33,541 bases of DNA from an uncultured Saprospiraceae bacterium (GTDB taxonomy: Bacteria; Bacteroidota; Bacteroidia; Chitinophagales; Saprospiraceae): NCBI GenBank assembly GCA_937924495.1, contig CALDSS010000089.1, positions 1 to 33,541 on the forward strand. Reading direction: 5' to 3'. A model generated the notes under the pieces. The model saw nothing but the letters and a program-made list of their open reading frames with translations, did not search any database and was not told the DNA's origin. The translations under genes were made by a program, and so were the position numbers. Shown piece by piece: positions 14,371 through 23,289 of this stretch (its first letter is position 1; every line of letters starts with the position of its first letter).

Positions 14371-15138
14371 ATGATTTATTTCGCCTCTGACTTCCATCTC
14401 GGTATTGACGCAAAACTCACCTCCAAAGAGCGGGAAAAGTTAATCGTTCGCTGGCTTGAATCCATTAAGGAAAAGGCCAAAGCCATCTATATCGTCGGTG
14501 ATATTTTCGATTTTTATTTTGAATACAAAACGGTAGTGCCGAAGGGTTATGTGCGGATAATGGGTAAACTCGCAGAGCTATCAGACTCAGGCATTGAAAT
14601 GCACTTTTTTATTGGAAATCATGATATGTGGATTTTCGATTATTTTGAAGAAGAGTTAGGCATTAAAACACATCGAAAGCCGATAGTCACTACAATTTTA
14701 GGTAAGAAATTTTTAATCGGTCATGGCGATGGTTTGGGGCCAAATGATCATGGCTATAAATTCTTAAAAAAGGTTTTTGCCAATCCAATATGTCAGTGGT
14801 TATTTGCTCGATTGCATCCAAATTTTGCTATTGGTTTGGGTAATTTTTGGTCTCAAAAAAGCAAGGATAAAAATATGGGTACAGATGATTTTGAGACGCA
14901 AGGCATTGAAAAACAATATCTATATTTATACGCAGAAAGGAAACTGATAGAACAACCAGATATCGACTATTTTATCTTTGGTCATCGGCATATTCCAATT
15001 GATTACACCTTGTCCAATGGGAAATCACGATACCTCAATTTAGGTCAATGGCTTTTTGCCAATTCTTATGTGGTTTTTGATGGAAATGATTGTCAACATA
15101 AATTCTTTGAAAATGAGGATGTGCGGGTTTATCCATAA
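14371..15138 (+). CDS. lpxH: UDP-2,3-diacylglucosamine diphosphatase (LpxH-type metallophosphoesterase)
   Basis: LpxH hydrolyses UDP-2,3-diacylglucosamine to lipid X at the inner face of the inner membrane in lipid A synthesis. The 255-aa product has the full calcineurin-like set of metal ligands: D7 and H9 (DFHLG), D44 (GDIFDF), N83 and H84 (GNHD), H118 (HGDG), and H205 and H207 (GHRH). The insert at about 125-175 (NDHGYKFLKKVF and onward) corresponds to the lipid-binding cap. The length is near that of the enterobacterial enzyme. The ATG lies directly behind an inverted repeat. The next gene begins 46 bases after the stop, or overlaps it if a more upstream start is used, so co-transcription is likely. 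Some Bacteroidota paralogues of this family have unconfirmed substrates. Confidence 0.85.
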   Translation: MIYFASDFHLGIDAKLTSKEREKLIVRWLESIKEKAKAIYIVGDIFDFYFEYKTVVPKGYVRIMGKLAELSDSGIEMHFFIGNHDMWIFDYFEEELGIKTHRKPIVTTILGKKFLIGHGDGLGPNDHGYKFLKKVFANPICQWLFARLHPNFAIGLGNFWSQKSKDKNMGTDDFETQGIEKQYLYLYAERKLIEQPDIDYFIFGHRHIPIDYTLSNGKSRYLNLGQWLFANSYVVFDGNDCQHKFFENEDVRVYP

Positions 15139-15184
15139 AGGTCAGTTACGAATTTTAGAGCTACTTTTTCTTTCCGATTTTTTT

Positions 15185-16006
15185 TTGGGGAGACAACTTG
15201 CACTGACGTTCTCAGTCATTTTTCTCACTATTTTTTCTACCCAAGCACAATCAAATTTTCTCAATCTCGAAAAAGAATTAAGCCTCGAAGTTAGGGTCAA
15301 ATCTGCCACCACCGATCAATTTGGAAATATCTATCTCATTTCATCTAAAAACGAAATTGTAAAATACGATCCTGACGGAAATGAACTCTTCCGATACTCC
15401 AATAGTCGATTGGGGGGGATTAGTTACTTTGATGCTGGAAACCCATTTAACCTCCTTGTCTTTTATAAATCCTTCAATGCCGTTAAAATTCTTGATCGAA
15501 CCTTGACCGAAACAGGCGAATTTCACTTATTTGATATGGGGTTGTTCAATGCCAATTGTATGAGTGTCTCGGATGACAAGCATTTATGGATTTTTGATAA
15601 AGACAATCATCAGTTGAAAAAATTTCATTTTACTGGTCGATTGGTGATTCAAAGTCAGCAGTTGAATCAATTGTTGCAGAAAAATTTGAATCCAACTATG
15701 ATAAAGGAGATTGGAAATCGGGTCTATTTGTACGATGCAGCAAGTGGTATTTATGTTTTTGATGTTTTGGGAAAGTTCCTCCATTTCTATCCATATCAAG
15801 GCATCGAAAACTTTAAAATATCTGCCGATAATCTCTTTCTTTTCAGAAATAATGAACTGACTTTGGTGAATTTGAGTTTCAAGGGTAATGATGATGTCAG
15901 CTATCTTTTTCCTGAAAAAGTCATGGAAGTAGGAAAGCGTTTTTACTCCAATAATCAACTGCTTCATGTAAAAGAAGAAGTCGTTGATGTTTATCAAATT
16001 CAATAA
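15185..16006 (+). CDS. Secreted beta-propeller-like protein of unknown function
   Basis: The product (about 274 aa) consists of short repeated beta-strand units such as ATTDQFGNIYLISSKNEIVK, VSDDKHLWIFDKDNHQLKKF and RVYLYDAASGIYVFDVLGK, typical of an NHL/six-bladed propeller. The frame is open further upstream, into lpxH, to 15056. The TTG at 15185 is preferred because it gives a neat signal peptide (QLALTFSVIFLTIFSTQAQ). The alternatives are ATGs inside lpxH, which would place an odd, uncleavable segment ahead of the signal. It is probably periplasmic or surface-exposed. The stop is six bases before the next ATG (TspO-like), so lpxH, this gene and the TspO-like gene look like one operon. No catalytic motif is visible. 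Confidence 0.75.
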   Translation: MGRQLALTFSVIFLTIFSTQAQSNFLNLEKELSLEVRVKSATTDQFGNIYLISSKNEIVKYDPDGNELFRYSNSRLGGISYFDAGNPFNLLVFYKSFNAVKILDRTLTETGEFHLFDMGLFNANCMSVSDDKHLWIFDKDNHQLKKFHFTGRLVIQSQQLNQLLQKNLNPTMIKEIGNRVYLYDAASGIYVFDVLGKFLHFYPYQGIENFKISADNLFLFRNNELTLVNLSFKGNDDVSYLFPEKVMEVGKRFYSNNQLLHVKEEVVDVYQIQ

Positions 16007-16012
16007 CGAAAA

Positions 16013-16771
16013 ATGCAGCAAACCAACAGACTCAATCTTTTAAATCTGGTCGGATTCATTGTAATGATAGCAGTGAATTATCTTTCCAATGCCTTGCCAA
16101 TTGGTGGTCGAACACAGATGGATTTGGCAGAGTACTTAGGTAATTTTTTCGTTCCAGCGGGTTTTACGTTTTCCATTTGGGGCATCATTTATTTAGCGCT
16201 CGCCTTTTTTCTATTTCATTCCTTTCGGAAGAAAAAAACGCCTGAAGTTTCAGAGAATATTCAATCAATTGGATATTTGTTTTTAGTTACCTGTTTGCTG
16301 AATGCGGCATGGCTTTTTGCTTGGCATTATCTGCAAATTGGAGTAGCAATGCTCCTAATGACCGCTCTTTTGGTGACACTTTTGATGATTTATTTGAAAA
16401 ACCATAATCGCTCCTTGACAGGCACTAATTTTTGGGCATTCAAACTTCCTTTTCAAATCTATACAGGTTGGATTTCAGTGGCCACAATTGCGAATATGGC
16501 CGCGCTTCTCACTTTTTACAATTTCGATGGTTTCGGCATCGCTCCTCAGATTTGGGGAACTATCATGATTGTCATTGCAACGATTTTGGGCATTACGATG
16601 CTTTTTAAATTTCGAGATTTTGCTTACCCCTCAGTCATCATCTGGGCATTGTTTGGCATTTATAGCAAAAGGGCTGCGATTGCTGCCGATGATTTATTGA
16701 TGGAAAAAGTGGCGCTGGGATGTATGGTAGTTTTGGCAATTGCCATAGTTTTTAAGATTTTCAAAAAATAA
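16013..16771 (+). CDS. Long TspO/MBR-like tryptophan-rich membrane protein
   Basis: The 252-aa product has about eight hydrophobic segments and the TspO-like signature FTFSIWGIIYLALA, preceded by NALPIGG, followed later by LLNAAWLFAWHY. TspO proteins are tetrapyrrole- and cholesterol-binding sensory membrane proteins. This version is about 90 residues longer than the five-helix TspO core, the extra part being C-terminal helices, as seen in Bacteroidota members annotated as tryptophan-rich sensory protein. Ligand and function are not established for this subgroup. The ATG is six bases after the preceding stop codon. A promoter box for the next gene follows at 16787-16794, so the operon probably ends here, although I see no clear hairpin. 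Confidence 0.75.
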   Translation: MQQTNRLNLLNLVGFIVMIAVNYLSNALPIGGRTQMDLAEYLGNFFVPAGFTFSIWGIIYLALAFFLFHSFRKKKTPEVSENIQSIGYLFLVTCLLNAAWLFAWHYLQIGVAMLLMTALLVTLLMIYLKNHNRSLTGTNFWAFKLPFQIYTGWISVATIANMAALLTFYNFDGFGIAPQIWGTIMIVIATILGITMLFKFRDFAYPSVIIWALFGIYSKRAAIAADDLLMEKVALGCMVVLAIAIVFKIFKK

Positions 16772-16786
16772 TCTCAAATACAAGTG

Positions 16787-16794
16787 TACTTTTG
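16787..16794 (+). promoter_or_regulatory. Candidate -7 box for the ABC-F gene
   Basis: TACTTTTG is an exact TAnnTTTG match with a predicted start near 16800, about 30 bases before the ATG at 16830. No -33 box is seen. The following leader repeats a 17-mer (16805-16821) also found before the LpxH-type gene (14349-14365). Confidence 0.4.
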
Positions 16795-16829
16795 GTTTTG
16801 AATTTTTTTCATTTTGATTTTAATTATCA

Positions 16830-18695
16830 ATGAATTACGTTGCGTTAGAGAATGTTTCCAAAAGTTTCGGTGATAAAGTCCTTTTCGATAATATCGATTT
16901 GACGATTAGTAAGGGTGATAAAATTGCCTTGGTTGCTAAAAACGGAACGGGCAAAACGACTTTTTTGCGTGTTTTGGCAGGCGAAGAAGCGACGGAGGGC
17001 GAGACTGCAAAAATTTTCTTTCATAAAACTGCACGTGTAAGTTACCTCAAACAAGAACCTGAATTTCATCCTGAAATGACGGCAATGGATGCCGTTTTTG
17101 AAGCGGATTCCAAACTCGTAAAAGCTATAAAAGCTTATGAAGCGGCAATGGCTTTCCCTGACAAGACAGAGGAATTGCAGGCCGCCATGAATAAAATGGA
17201 TGAGGTAAATGCTTGGGACTTTGAGGCCAAAATGAAAGAGATTCTTTTCAAACTCAATATTAAAGATTTAGAACAAAAGGTAGGGACACTCTCTGGTGGT
17301 CAGCAGAAGCGATTGGCTTTGGCCAAAATTCTAATTGAAGAACCTGAAGTGCTTATTCTTGACGAGCCAACCAACCACTTGGATGTGGATATGATTGAGT
17401 GGCTGGAGGAATATCTCAAAAGCCCAAACCTCACCTTATTCATGGTGACGCACGACCGTTATTTTTTAGAAAATGTGTGCAATCACATCGTTGAACTGGA
17501 GCGCGGAAATTTATACAAATACACGGGTGGCTATTCAGATTATTTGGAGAAAAAAACGATGCGTCATGAGGTGGAATCTTCCGAATTGGATAAAACCAAA
17601 AAGCTCTATCAGAAAGAGCTGGCCTGGATGCGTCGTGGCCCAAAAGCACGTACTACCAAAGCCAAATCACGTATTCACGAATTTTATAAAATAGAAGACA
17701 AGGCCTCTCAAAAATTGGATGATGGGGATTTGAAAATTGATTTCAAGACTGCTCGTTTGGGTAGTAAAATTGTAGAGGCGAATTACATCTCTAAATCTTA
17801 CGGCGACCTAAAAATCGTTGATAATTTTCATTATAAATTTAAGAAAGGAGAACGCGTTGGTATTGTTGGGCCAAATGGGGTAGGGAAGTCCACTTTTATA
17901 AAATTGTTGACGGGTCAGGAACGGCCTGATACTGGGAAAGTAATCATTGGCGACACCGTGCAGTTTGGTTATTATACACAAGATGGCATCCAACTCGAAA
18001 CAGATAAAAAAGTCATTGAAGTCGTTCGCGATATTGCCGAATATATTCCTTTAGAAAAAGGAAAGAAATTGACGGCGATTCAGTTGCTCGACCGATTTAT
18101 GTTTTCGCGTGAGCAGCATCAAGTGTTTGTTTCTCAATTGAGTGGAGGAGAGCGCAGACGTTTATTTTTGTTGACGATATTAATGCAAAATCCCAACTTC
18201 CTCATTCTCGATGAGCCGACGAATGATTTGGATATTATGACTTTGCAGGTGTTGGAGGAGTTTCTGGATGACTTTCCCGGGTGCTTGCTCATCGTAACGC
18301 ACGACCGTTATTTTATGGACAAATTGGTTGATCACCTTTTTGTTTTTCATGGCAAAGGTCAAGTCAAAGATTTTAATGGAGATTACACGGCTTATCGAAA
18401 ATGGATAACTGAATTTGAACGCGAAAAACGTCGTAATGAACGCGCCGCAGAAGAAAAGCCCAAACCTGTTCAAGAAAAACCAAAAGAGAAAAAGAAACTA
18501 AGCTATGGCGAACAGCGCGAGATGAGTCAACTCGAAAAAGACATCGAAAAACTTGAAAAACGACGCGCTGAAATCTTAGAGCTCTTCAATGATCCTACTG
18601 CTGAAATGAATACCCTATCCAAAGAATTATCGGAAGTACAATCTTCTCTTGATGAGAAAGAAATGCGTTGGTTGGAGTTGGCAGAAATGGCTTAA
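16830..18695 (+). CDS. ABC-F family ATPase, Uup-like
   Basis: ABC-F proteins are soluble twin-ATPase factors that bind the ribosome E site; Uup-type members act on stalled ribosomes and also affect DNA transposition in E. coli. The 621-aa product has two complete nucleotide-binding domains. The first has Walker A AKNGTGKTT (36-44), signature LSGGQQKRLALAK and Walker B LILDEPTNHLD. The second has GPNGVGKST, LSGGERRRLFLL and LILDEPTNDLD. Between them is the ABC-F interdomain linker (EKKTMRHEVESSELDKTKK, then RRGPKARTTKAKSR). The C-terminus carries a charged linker and the Uup coiled coil (LEKDIEKLEKRRAEILELF). The first Walker A begins with Ala instead of Gly, which is common in Bacteroidota homologues. 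A cytosolic translation factor is the likely role; antibiotic resistance is not suggested by the sequence. Confidence 0.93.
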   Translation: MNYVALENVSKSFGDKVLFDNIDLTISKGDKIALVAKNGTGKTTFLRVLAGEEATEGETAKIFFHKTARVSYLKQEPEFHPEMTAMDAVFEADSKLVKAIKAYEAAMAFPDKTEELQAAMNKMDEVNAWDFEAKMKEILFKLNIKDLEQKVGTLSGGQQKRLALAKILIEEPEVLILDEPTNHLDVDMIEWLEEYLKSPNLTLFMVTHDRYFLENVCNHIVELERGNLYKYTGGYSDYLEKKTMRHEVESSELDKTKKLYQKELAWMRRGPKARTTKAKSRIHEFYKIEDKASQKLDDGDLKIDFKTARLGSKIVEANYISKSYGDLKIVDNFHYKFKKGERVGIVGPNGVGKSTFIKLLTGQERPDTGKVIIGDTVQFGYYTQDGIQLETDKKVIEVVRDIAEYIPLEKGKKLTAIQLLDRFMFSREQHQVFVSQLSGGERRRLFLLTILMQNPNFLILDEPTNDLDIMTLQVLEEFLDDFPGCLLIVTHDRYFMDKLVDHLFVFHGKGQVKDFNGDYTAYRKWITEFEREKRRNERAAEEKPKPVQEKPKEKKKLSYGEQREMSQLEKDIEKLEKRRAEILELFNDPTAEMNTLSKELSEVQSSLDEKEMRWLELAEMA

Positions 18696-18949
18696 GATCG
18701 TATTGGAAATTTCAAAGTCAGATTCAGAAAAGATTCGGGTTGCAGCTCAAAACTGAAATTCATGATGATCTACACCAAGTTGGGTATATCTCGTCGTAAA
18801 ATTCTTTTTAATGGATTTGGTAACTATTTTTACATTAAAGCAATGTTTAAGTGCTTTAAGACCCACCACTCATTCCTCCTCAATCTTGTATTTTTTAACC
18901 AACGGAAATTATTTTAGCCTATAGCCCTTCCGTGAAACATTCATGTACT

Positions 18950-21900
18950 ATGAAAAAGCGAATGAACATTCCATTCAAATATTTCATTTTTTTATTATTG
19001 TTTTCAATTGGTGCGCACCAGAGTTATGCCCAAAATTGTAATGCTACATATTCTGTAAATGACAAAACCATCAAGGTAGAAAACCTTGAAAATCGACGGG
19101 CAATTATTAAAATAATTGATCTAAATGGCAATGTCTTGCATGAGTGTAGCTCTTTGCTTTCTGGTTGCTATGACCCAACTACATTCGAGGTAGCGGATTA
19201 CGGAGAGTACTACCTACAAATTCAAACCTTTACCCACTGGAGGGTGAAATTTTGCGATATTTTTGAAAAAATTAATATCAATGGCACTTCTGGGCCAACA
19301 ATGGATTGTCCTGCGTTGAGTGCCAATATTGGGGATAGTTGCGATGATGGAAATGCGAATACACAAAATGATGAAGTGCAAGCAGATTGTACTTGCCAAG
19401 GAACTGTCGTTCCTCCCGCTCTGGATTGTCCTACGTTGGATGCCAATATTGGAGATGGCTGCGATGATGGAAATGTTTTGACTATTGATGATGAGGTGCA
19501 AGCAGATTGTTCATGTGCGGGAACGATTCCTCCACCAGTTTATGATTGCCCTGTTTTGACTGCAAATATCGGCGATGCGTGCAACGATGGAAATGCGGTG
19601 ACAGAAGATGATATCGTGACAGCAGATTGTAATTGCGAAGGAACTGTTTCGCCAGCAAGTTTTGATTGTCCTGCGTTGAGTGCCAATATTGGCGAGAGTT
19701 GTGATGATGGAAATAGTGATTCAAACAATGATCAAGTAACAGTCGATTGCAAATGTGAGGGCGTTATTCCATCAACCTATTATGATTGTCCTACGATCAA
19801 TAAAAATTTCGCTGACCGATGTGATGATGGTAATGCTGATACTTTCAATGATAGAATTCAAAATGATTGTACCTGTAGCGGTGAGATAGTTGATGAAGAT
19901 TTGATCGCGCATTGGGCATTTGAGGCATGTGATCCTGGAATGCAATATGATGAATTAACGGCCGATACTTATTTGCAGCCTGGAGTGGAAGAGGTGAACG
20001 CCTCTGTATTTCTAAACTCAGGAATGCACTCTTGCAACCCTGGCCCAGATCTTTTAAATGCTAACGGTAACGTAGCGGTATGTCATGGTATTCGTCCGTA
20101 TTGCTTTTGGGTAGATAACTCAGATGATGCTTTCCGTTTTTCAGTTACGATAAAACCAGAAGTTGGAAAATCAATTCACCTTTCCCGAATTACCTTTTTT
20201 GAAAAAGCAGCTGATACTTATGAATGGCTTACGGGAGATACTGGCCCAAATAATCCGCCAACAACATACGGTTGGAGAGTTTTGAAAGATGGTCAAGAAA
20301 TCGGAAGAAGAATAGATATTCCAACTACTGAAGACTGGTCATTTGAAGAGTTCTTTTTTGACAGATTAGAAATAGATGCATTCAATTGTACAGAAACAAC
20401 TATTTCATTTGAGCTATTGGGCTATTGCGCCAAAGACAATGGAGCAGATTTCTCTATCTGGGATTTGGATGAGGTAAAACTTTATGGCTACACCACTGAC
20501 CCTGAACCCTTGGTGATAGAAAATGAACCAAAAGATGAAATAGTTGAGTGCGATGGTTTTGGTAATGTTGTTGCCTATCAAGCATGGTTGGCAGATAATG
20601 GAGGTGCACGTGTCAATGATTTTTATAACAATGTCACTTGGACAAATGATGGAACCAAGGATTTTGAAACGCTTTGTAGCTTAATTGGAAATTCTGGTTT
20701 CTCAGATGTAGTGTTTACGGCAACGGATGATTGTGGAAGATCAGTTCAAACTACTGCTACTTTCAGTATAGTTGATTCCACGCCACCTGCCTTCAGTTTT
20801 ATACCACCAGATGTAACCATCTCTTGTGAAAATCCAGTACCAACACAAACAGTTGTTTATATTGACAATTGCGGTTATGCCACGGAGGACTTTCAAGAAA
20901 CCATCGTTTCTGGCGATTGTCCGAATGAATCTGAAATCACCAGAAATTGGACTATCACAGATGATTGTGGTAATCAATCATTTGCCTCTCAGGTTATCAC
21001 GATTGTGGATAATACGCCTCCTGTATTTGAAACAGTACCAACCAATGTGACCATTGAGTGTGATATGCCAATCCCGTCGGACGTTCCTACTTATTCAGAT
21101 AATTGTGCAAGCTTCAATGATATCGCTTCTACATGTAGCGAAACTATTACTCCAGGTTTTTGTACAGGACAATATTCAATCACTAAAGTTTGGATTATCG
21201 CAGATCCTTGTGGAAATACAAGCACGGCCACTCAAATAATTACGGTTGAAGATAATACTGCTCCTACCTTGTCTGGTGTTCCTATATCCGCTTCTCAAAG
21301 TTGCGCATTACCGTTGCCAGCAGTTCCAAATGTGACTGCGTCAGATAATTGTGATCCTAATCCTTCGGTAGCTTTCGTTGAGTTTAGCATTCCAGCTACT
21401 TGCGGTGAGACGGTAGTGAGAACATGGACTGCTTCTGATGATTGTGGAAATACTTTTTCGCAAAGTCAGGAAATAACTTTGATTGACAATACTGGACCAA
21501 CTATCACGACGCCTGCTCAAGATGCGACCTTTGAGTGTAATATAAATACAAATTCTACAGAATTTATAGGCTGGCTAAATTCAAATGGAGGAGCTGAGGC
21601 CACTGACGATTGTAGTGGTTTAACTTGGTCAAATAATTTTGCTGGAGTTTTAACAGGGACTTGTGGTTTTTCAAGTTTTGTAGATGTAACTTTTACCGCA
21701 ACAGATGCTTGCGGAAATACCAGCGCCACAACTGCCCGATTTGCAACGGTGGACAACACGCCTCCAACCATTATGACTCCTGCAAGTAATTTCTCTGTAG
21801 AATGCGACGGAGCTGGCAATGTTGGTTCCATAAACACTTGGCTCGCTGGAAATGGAGGCGCAACGGCTTCCGATCTTTGTACAAATAATGTCACTTGGAC

Positions 21901-23212
21901 AAACGACTACAATGGGTTAACAGCTGGATGCGTTGCCACGGGGTCGGCAATGGTAACATTTACTGCAACAGATGCTTGTGGTCTTACGGCTCAAACAACG
22001 GCCATGGTAGAAATTGTAGATACACAAGCACCATTTTTTACTGCTCCAGCATCAAATTTAGTAGTGGATTGTAACGACCCTACTTTCAATACTCAAATCC
22101 AAAATTGGCTTAATAATAATGGTGGAGCCACCGCTGGTGATTTTTGTAGCACACCGACTTTTAGCAATAATTACGATCCTAATAATTTGCCACCTTCATG
22201 TGGAAATACGACTATACAGTTCACAGCCACCGATGATTGTGGTAATTCATCTGTAGTTGGAGCGTTGATAATTATTCAAAACAACCAGCCACCTGTGTTT
22301 ACGGCACTCCCTTTTGATGGCTCTTCTATGTGTGAGCCATTTCCGATAGGGGCAACAAATGCTGCGAATGACTTCACTAATTGGTTAAATACTAACAATA
22401 ACACTGTAGCTGCCAATGATGCATGTGGGGGCGGTACTTTTATTATCAATAATTGGAATCCTAATGTTGGTTTTTCTATAAATTGTAATAATAATCCTTC
22501 TGGTTTTATTGAGGTCGTCTGGACAGCTACTGACTTTTGTGGAAATTCCACTACGGCTTCCGCTTCATTTACCGTTACACCTGTGGCGCCAACTCCTATT
22601 CCAACAACTGCACCTCATCATCTGATTGCAGACGGTCATGATGTGGCTTCAATAGTACAAAATGGAATTATCAATCACTTTGCTGTTCAATTAGAAGAAC
22701 GAGTGGTAAAACTTAATTGGACAAATAATACGGGATCATTAAATGACTATTTTGAAATTCAACGCTCAAGCGATGGCATTGATTTCGAGATGATTGGGGC
22801 GTATGAAAATCTGGCGGATGACGATTCTTTTGTTTTCTATCAGCAAGAAGATAATAGCCCAAACCTTGGAGCGAATTATTACCGTTTGAAAACGATTTAT
22901 TTAGATGGCACTTTTGATTATTCAGAAATTCGAAAAGTACACATCAGTGATATTGAAGATTTTGGCTTGTTCCCAAATCCAGCTCAAGAGGAAGTGAATA
23001 TTTCACTGAAAGGATATTCGGATATAGAAATCACCGTTCAGTTGGTTGATCAACTTGGTCATGTGCTCAAGGAAGAGCAAATTGACGGTCAAAATCAAGT
23101 CAATCATCGCATGTCTTTAAAAAATGTTCAGAATGGATTTTATGGAATCTGGATCTTTGCAGAAGGACGTAAACGAATCGGTAAACGACTGATCGTTAAT
23201 AGACTTTATTAA
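18950..23212 (+). CDS. Giant secreted HYR-repeat protein with type A T9SS sorting domain
   Basis: From the ATG at 18950 this is 1420 aa. An in-frame GTG at 18932 is open but adds six residues before the signal. The order is: Sec signal (ending QSYAQ), a short beta domain, five exact 40-aa Cys-rich repeats (residues 119-318, four Cys each, CDDGN motif), a jelly-roll-like domain (about 320-505), then a long array of HYR/Ig-like modules (about 510-1215) marked by the recurring TATDxCGN and VDNTPP motifs. A fibronectin-like segment (VVKLNWTNNTG) and a type A sorting domain (from LFPNPAQEEVN to KRLIVNRLY) end the protein. It should be exported by the type IX system and anchored or released at the surface, probably as an adhesin or structural protein. 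No enzyme motif is seen. A strong terminator follows. Confidence 0.88.
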   Translation: MKKRMNIPFKYFIFLLLFSIGAHQSYAQNCNATYSVNDKTIKVENLENRRAIIKIIDLNGNVLHECSSLLSGCYDPTTFEVADYGEYYLQIQTFTHWRVKFCDIFEKININGTSGPTMDCPALSANIGDSCDDGNANTQNDEVQADCTCQGTVVPPALDCPTLDANIGDGCDDGNVLTIDDEVQADCSCAGTIPPPVYDCPVLTANIGDACNDGNAVTEDDIVTADCNCEGTVSPASFDCPALSANIGESCDDGNSDSNNDQVTVDCKCEGVIPSTYYDCPTINKNFADRCDDGNADTFNDRIQNDCTCSGEIVDEDLIAHWAFEACDPGMQYDELTADTYLQPGVEEVNASVFLNSGMHSCNPGPDLLNANGNVAVCHGIRPYCFWVDNSDDAFRFSVTIKPEVGKSIHLSRITFFEKAADTYEWLTGDTGPNNPPTTYGWRVLKDGQEIGRRIDIPTTEDWSFEEFFFDRLEIDAFNCTETTISFELLGYCAKDNGADFSIWDLDEVKLYGYTTDPEPLVIENEPKDEIVECDGFGNVVAYQAWLADNGGARVNDFYNNVTWTNDGTKDFETLCSLIGNSGFSDVVFTATDDCGRSVQTTATFSIVDSTPPAFSFIPPDVTISCENPVPTQTVVYIDNCGYATEDFQETIVSGDCPNESEITRNWTITDDCGNQSFASQVITIVDNTPPVFETVPTNVTIECDMPIPSDVPTYSDNCASFNDIASTCSETITPGFCTGQYSITKVWIIADPCGNTSTATQIITVEDNTAPTLSGVPISASQSCALPLPAVPNVTASDNCDPNPSVAFVEFSIPATCGETVVRTWTASDDCGNTFSQSQEITLIDNTGPTITTPAQDATFECNINTNSTEFIGWLNSNGGAEATDDCSGLTWSNNFAGVLTGTCGFSSFVDVTFTATDACGNTSATTARFATVDNTPPTIMTPASNFSVECDGAGNVGSINTWLAGNGGATASDLCTNNVTWTNDYNGLTAGCVATGSAMVTFTATDACGLTAQTTAMVEIVDTQAPFFTAPASNLVVDCNDPTFNTQIQNWLNNNGGATAGDFCSTPTFSNNYDPNNLPPSCGNTTIQFTATDDCGNSSVVGALIIIQNNQPPVFTALPFDGSSMCEPFPIGATNAANDFTNWLNTNNNTVAANDACGGGTFIINNWNPNVGFSINCNNNPSGFIEVVWTATDFCGNSTTASASFTVTPVAPTPIPTTAPHHLIADGHDVASIVQNGIINHFAVQLEERVVKLNWTNNTGSLNDYFEIQRSSDGIDFEMIGAYENLADDDSFVFYQQEDNSPNLGANYYRLKTIYLDGTFDYSEIRKVHISDIEDFGLFPNPAQEEVNISLKGYSDIEITVQLVDQLGHVLKEEQIDGQNQVNHRMSLKNVQNGFYGIWIFAEGRKRIGKRLIVNRLY
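19304..19903 (+). repeat. Five tandem 120-bp repeats (40-aa Cys-rich module)
   Basis: Units start at 19304, 19424, 19544, 19664 and 19784 with no insertions or deletions. Each encodes DCPxLxANIGDxCDDGN, then an acidic stretch and DCxCxG, with four cysteines. The fifth copy is the most diverged (INKNFADRCDDGN). The CDDGN core resembles Cys-rich repeats found in secreted myxobacterial and Bacteroidota proteins. Confidence 0.95.
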
Positions 23213-23285
23213 GTTCAAACTCAAGTATCAAGTTCCAGTTTCAAAATGAAATTTGCGCTTGAACTTGATACTTGTTCTTGAACTT
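23211..23285. terminator. Strong bidirectional terminator
   Basis: A 14-bp perfect stem (23222-23235 with 23261-23274) is extended by an outer 8-bp stem (23211-23218 with 23278-23285) after a 3-nt internal loop on each side. It fills the gap between two convergent genes; the first arm begins within the stop codon of the upstream gene. Confidence 0.75.
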
Positions 23286-23289
23286 TCTC

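Noticed and set aside
19304-19903. CRISPR-like regular repeats
   Set aside because: The 120-bp units are fully coding, repeat throughout their length and have no unique spacers.
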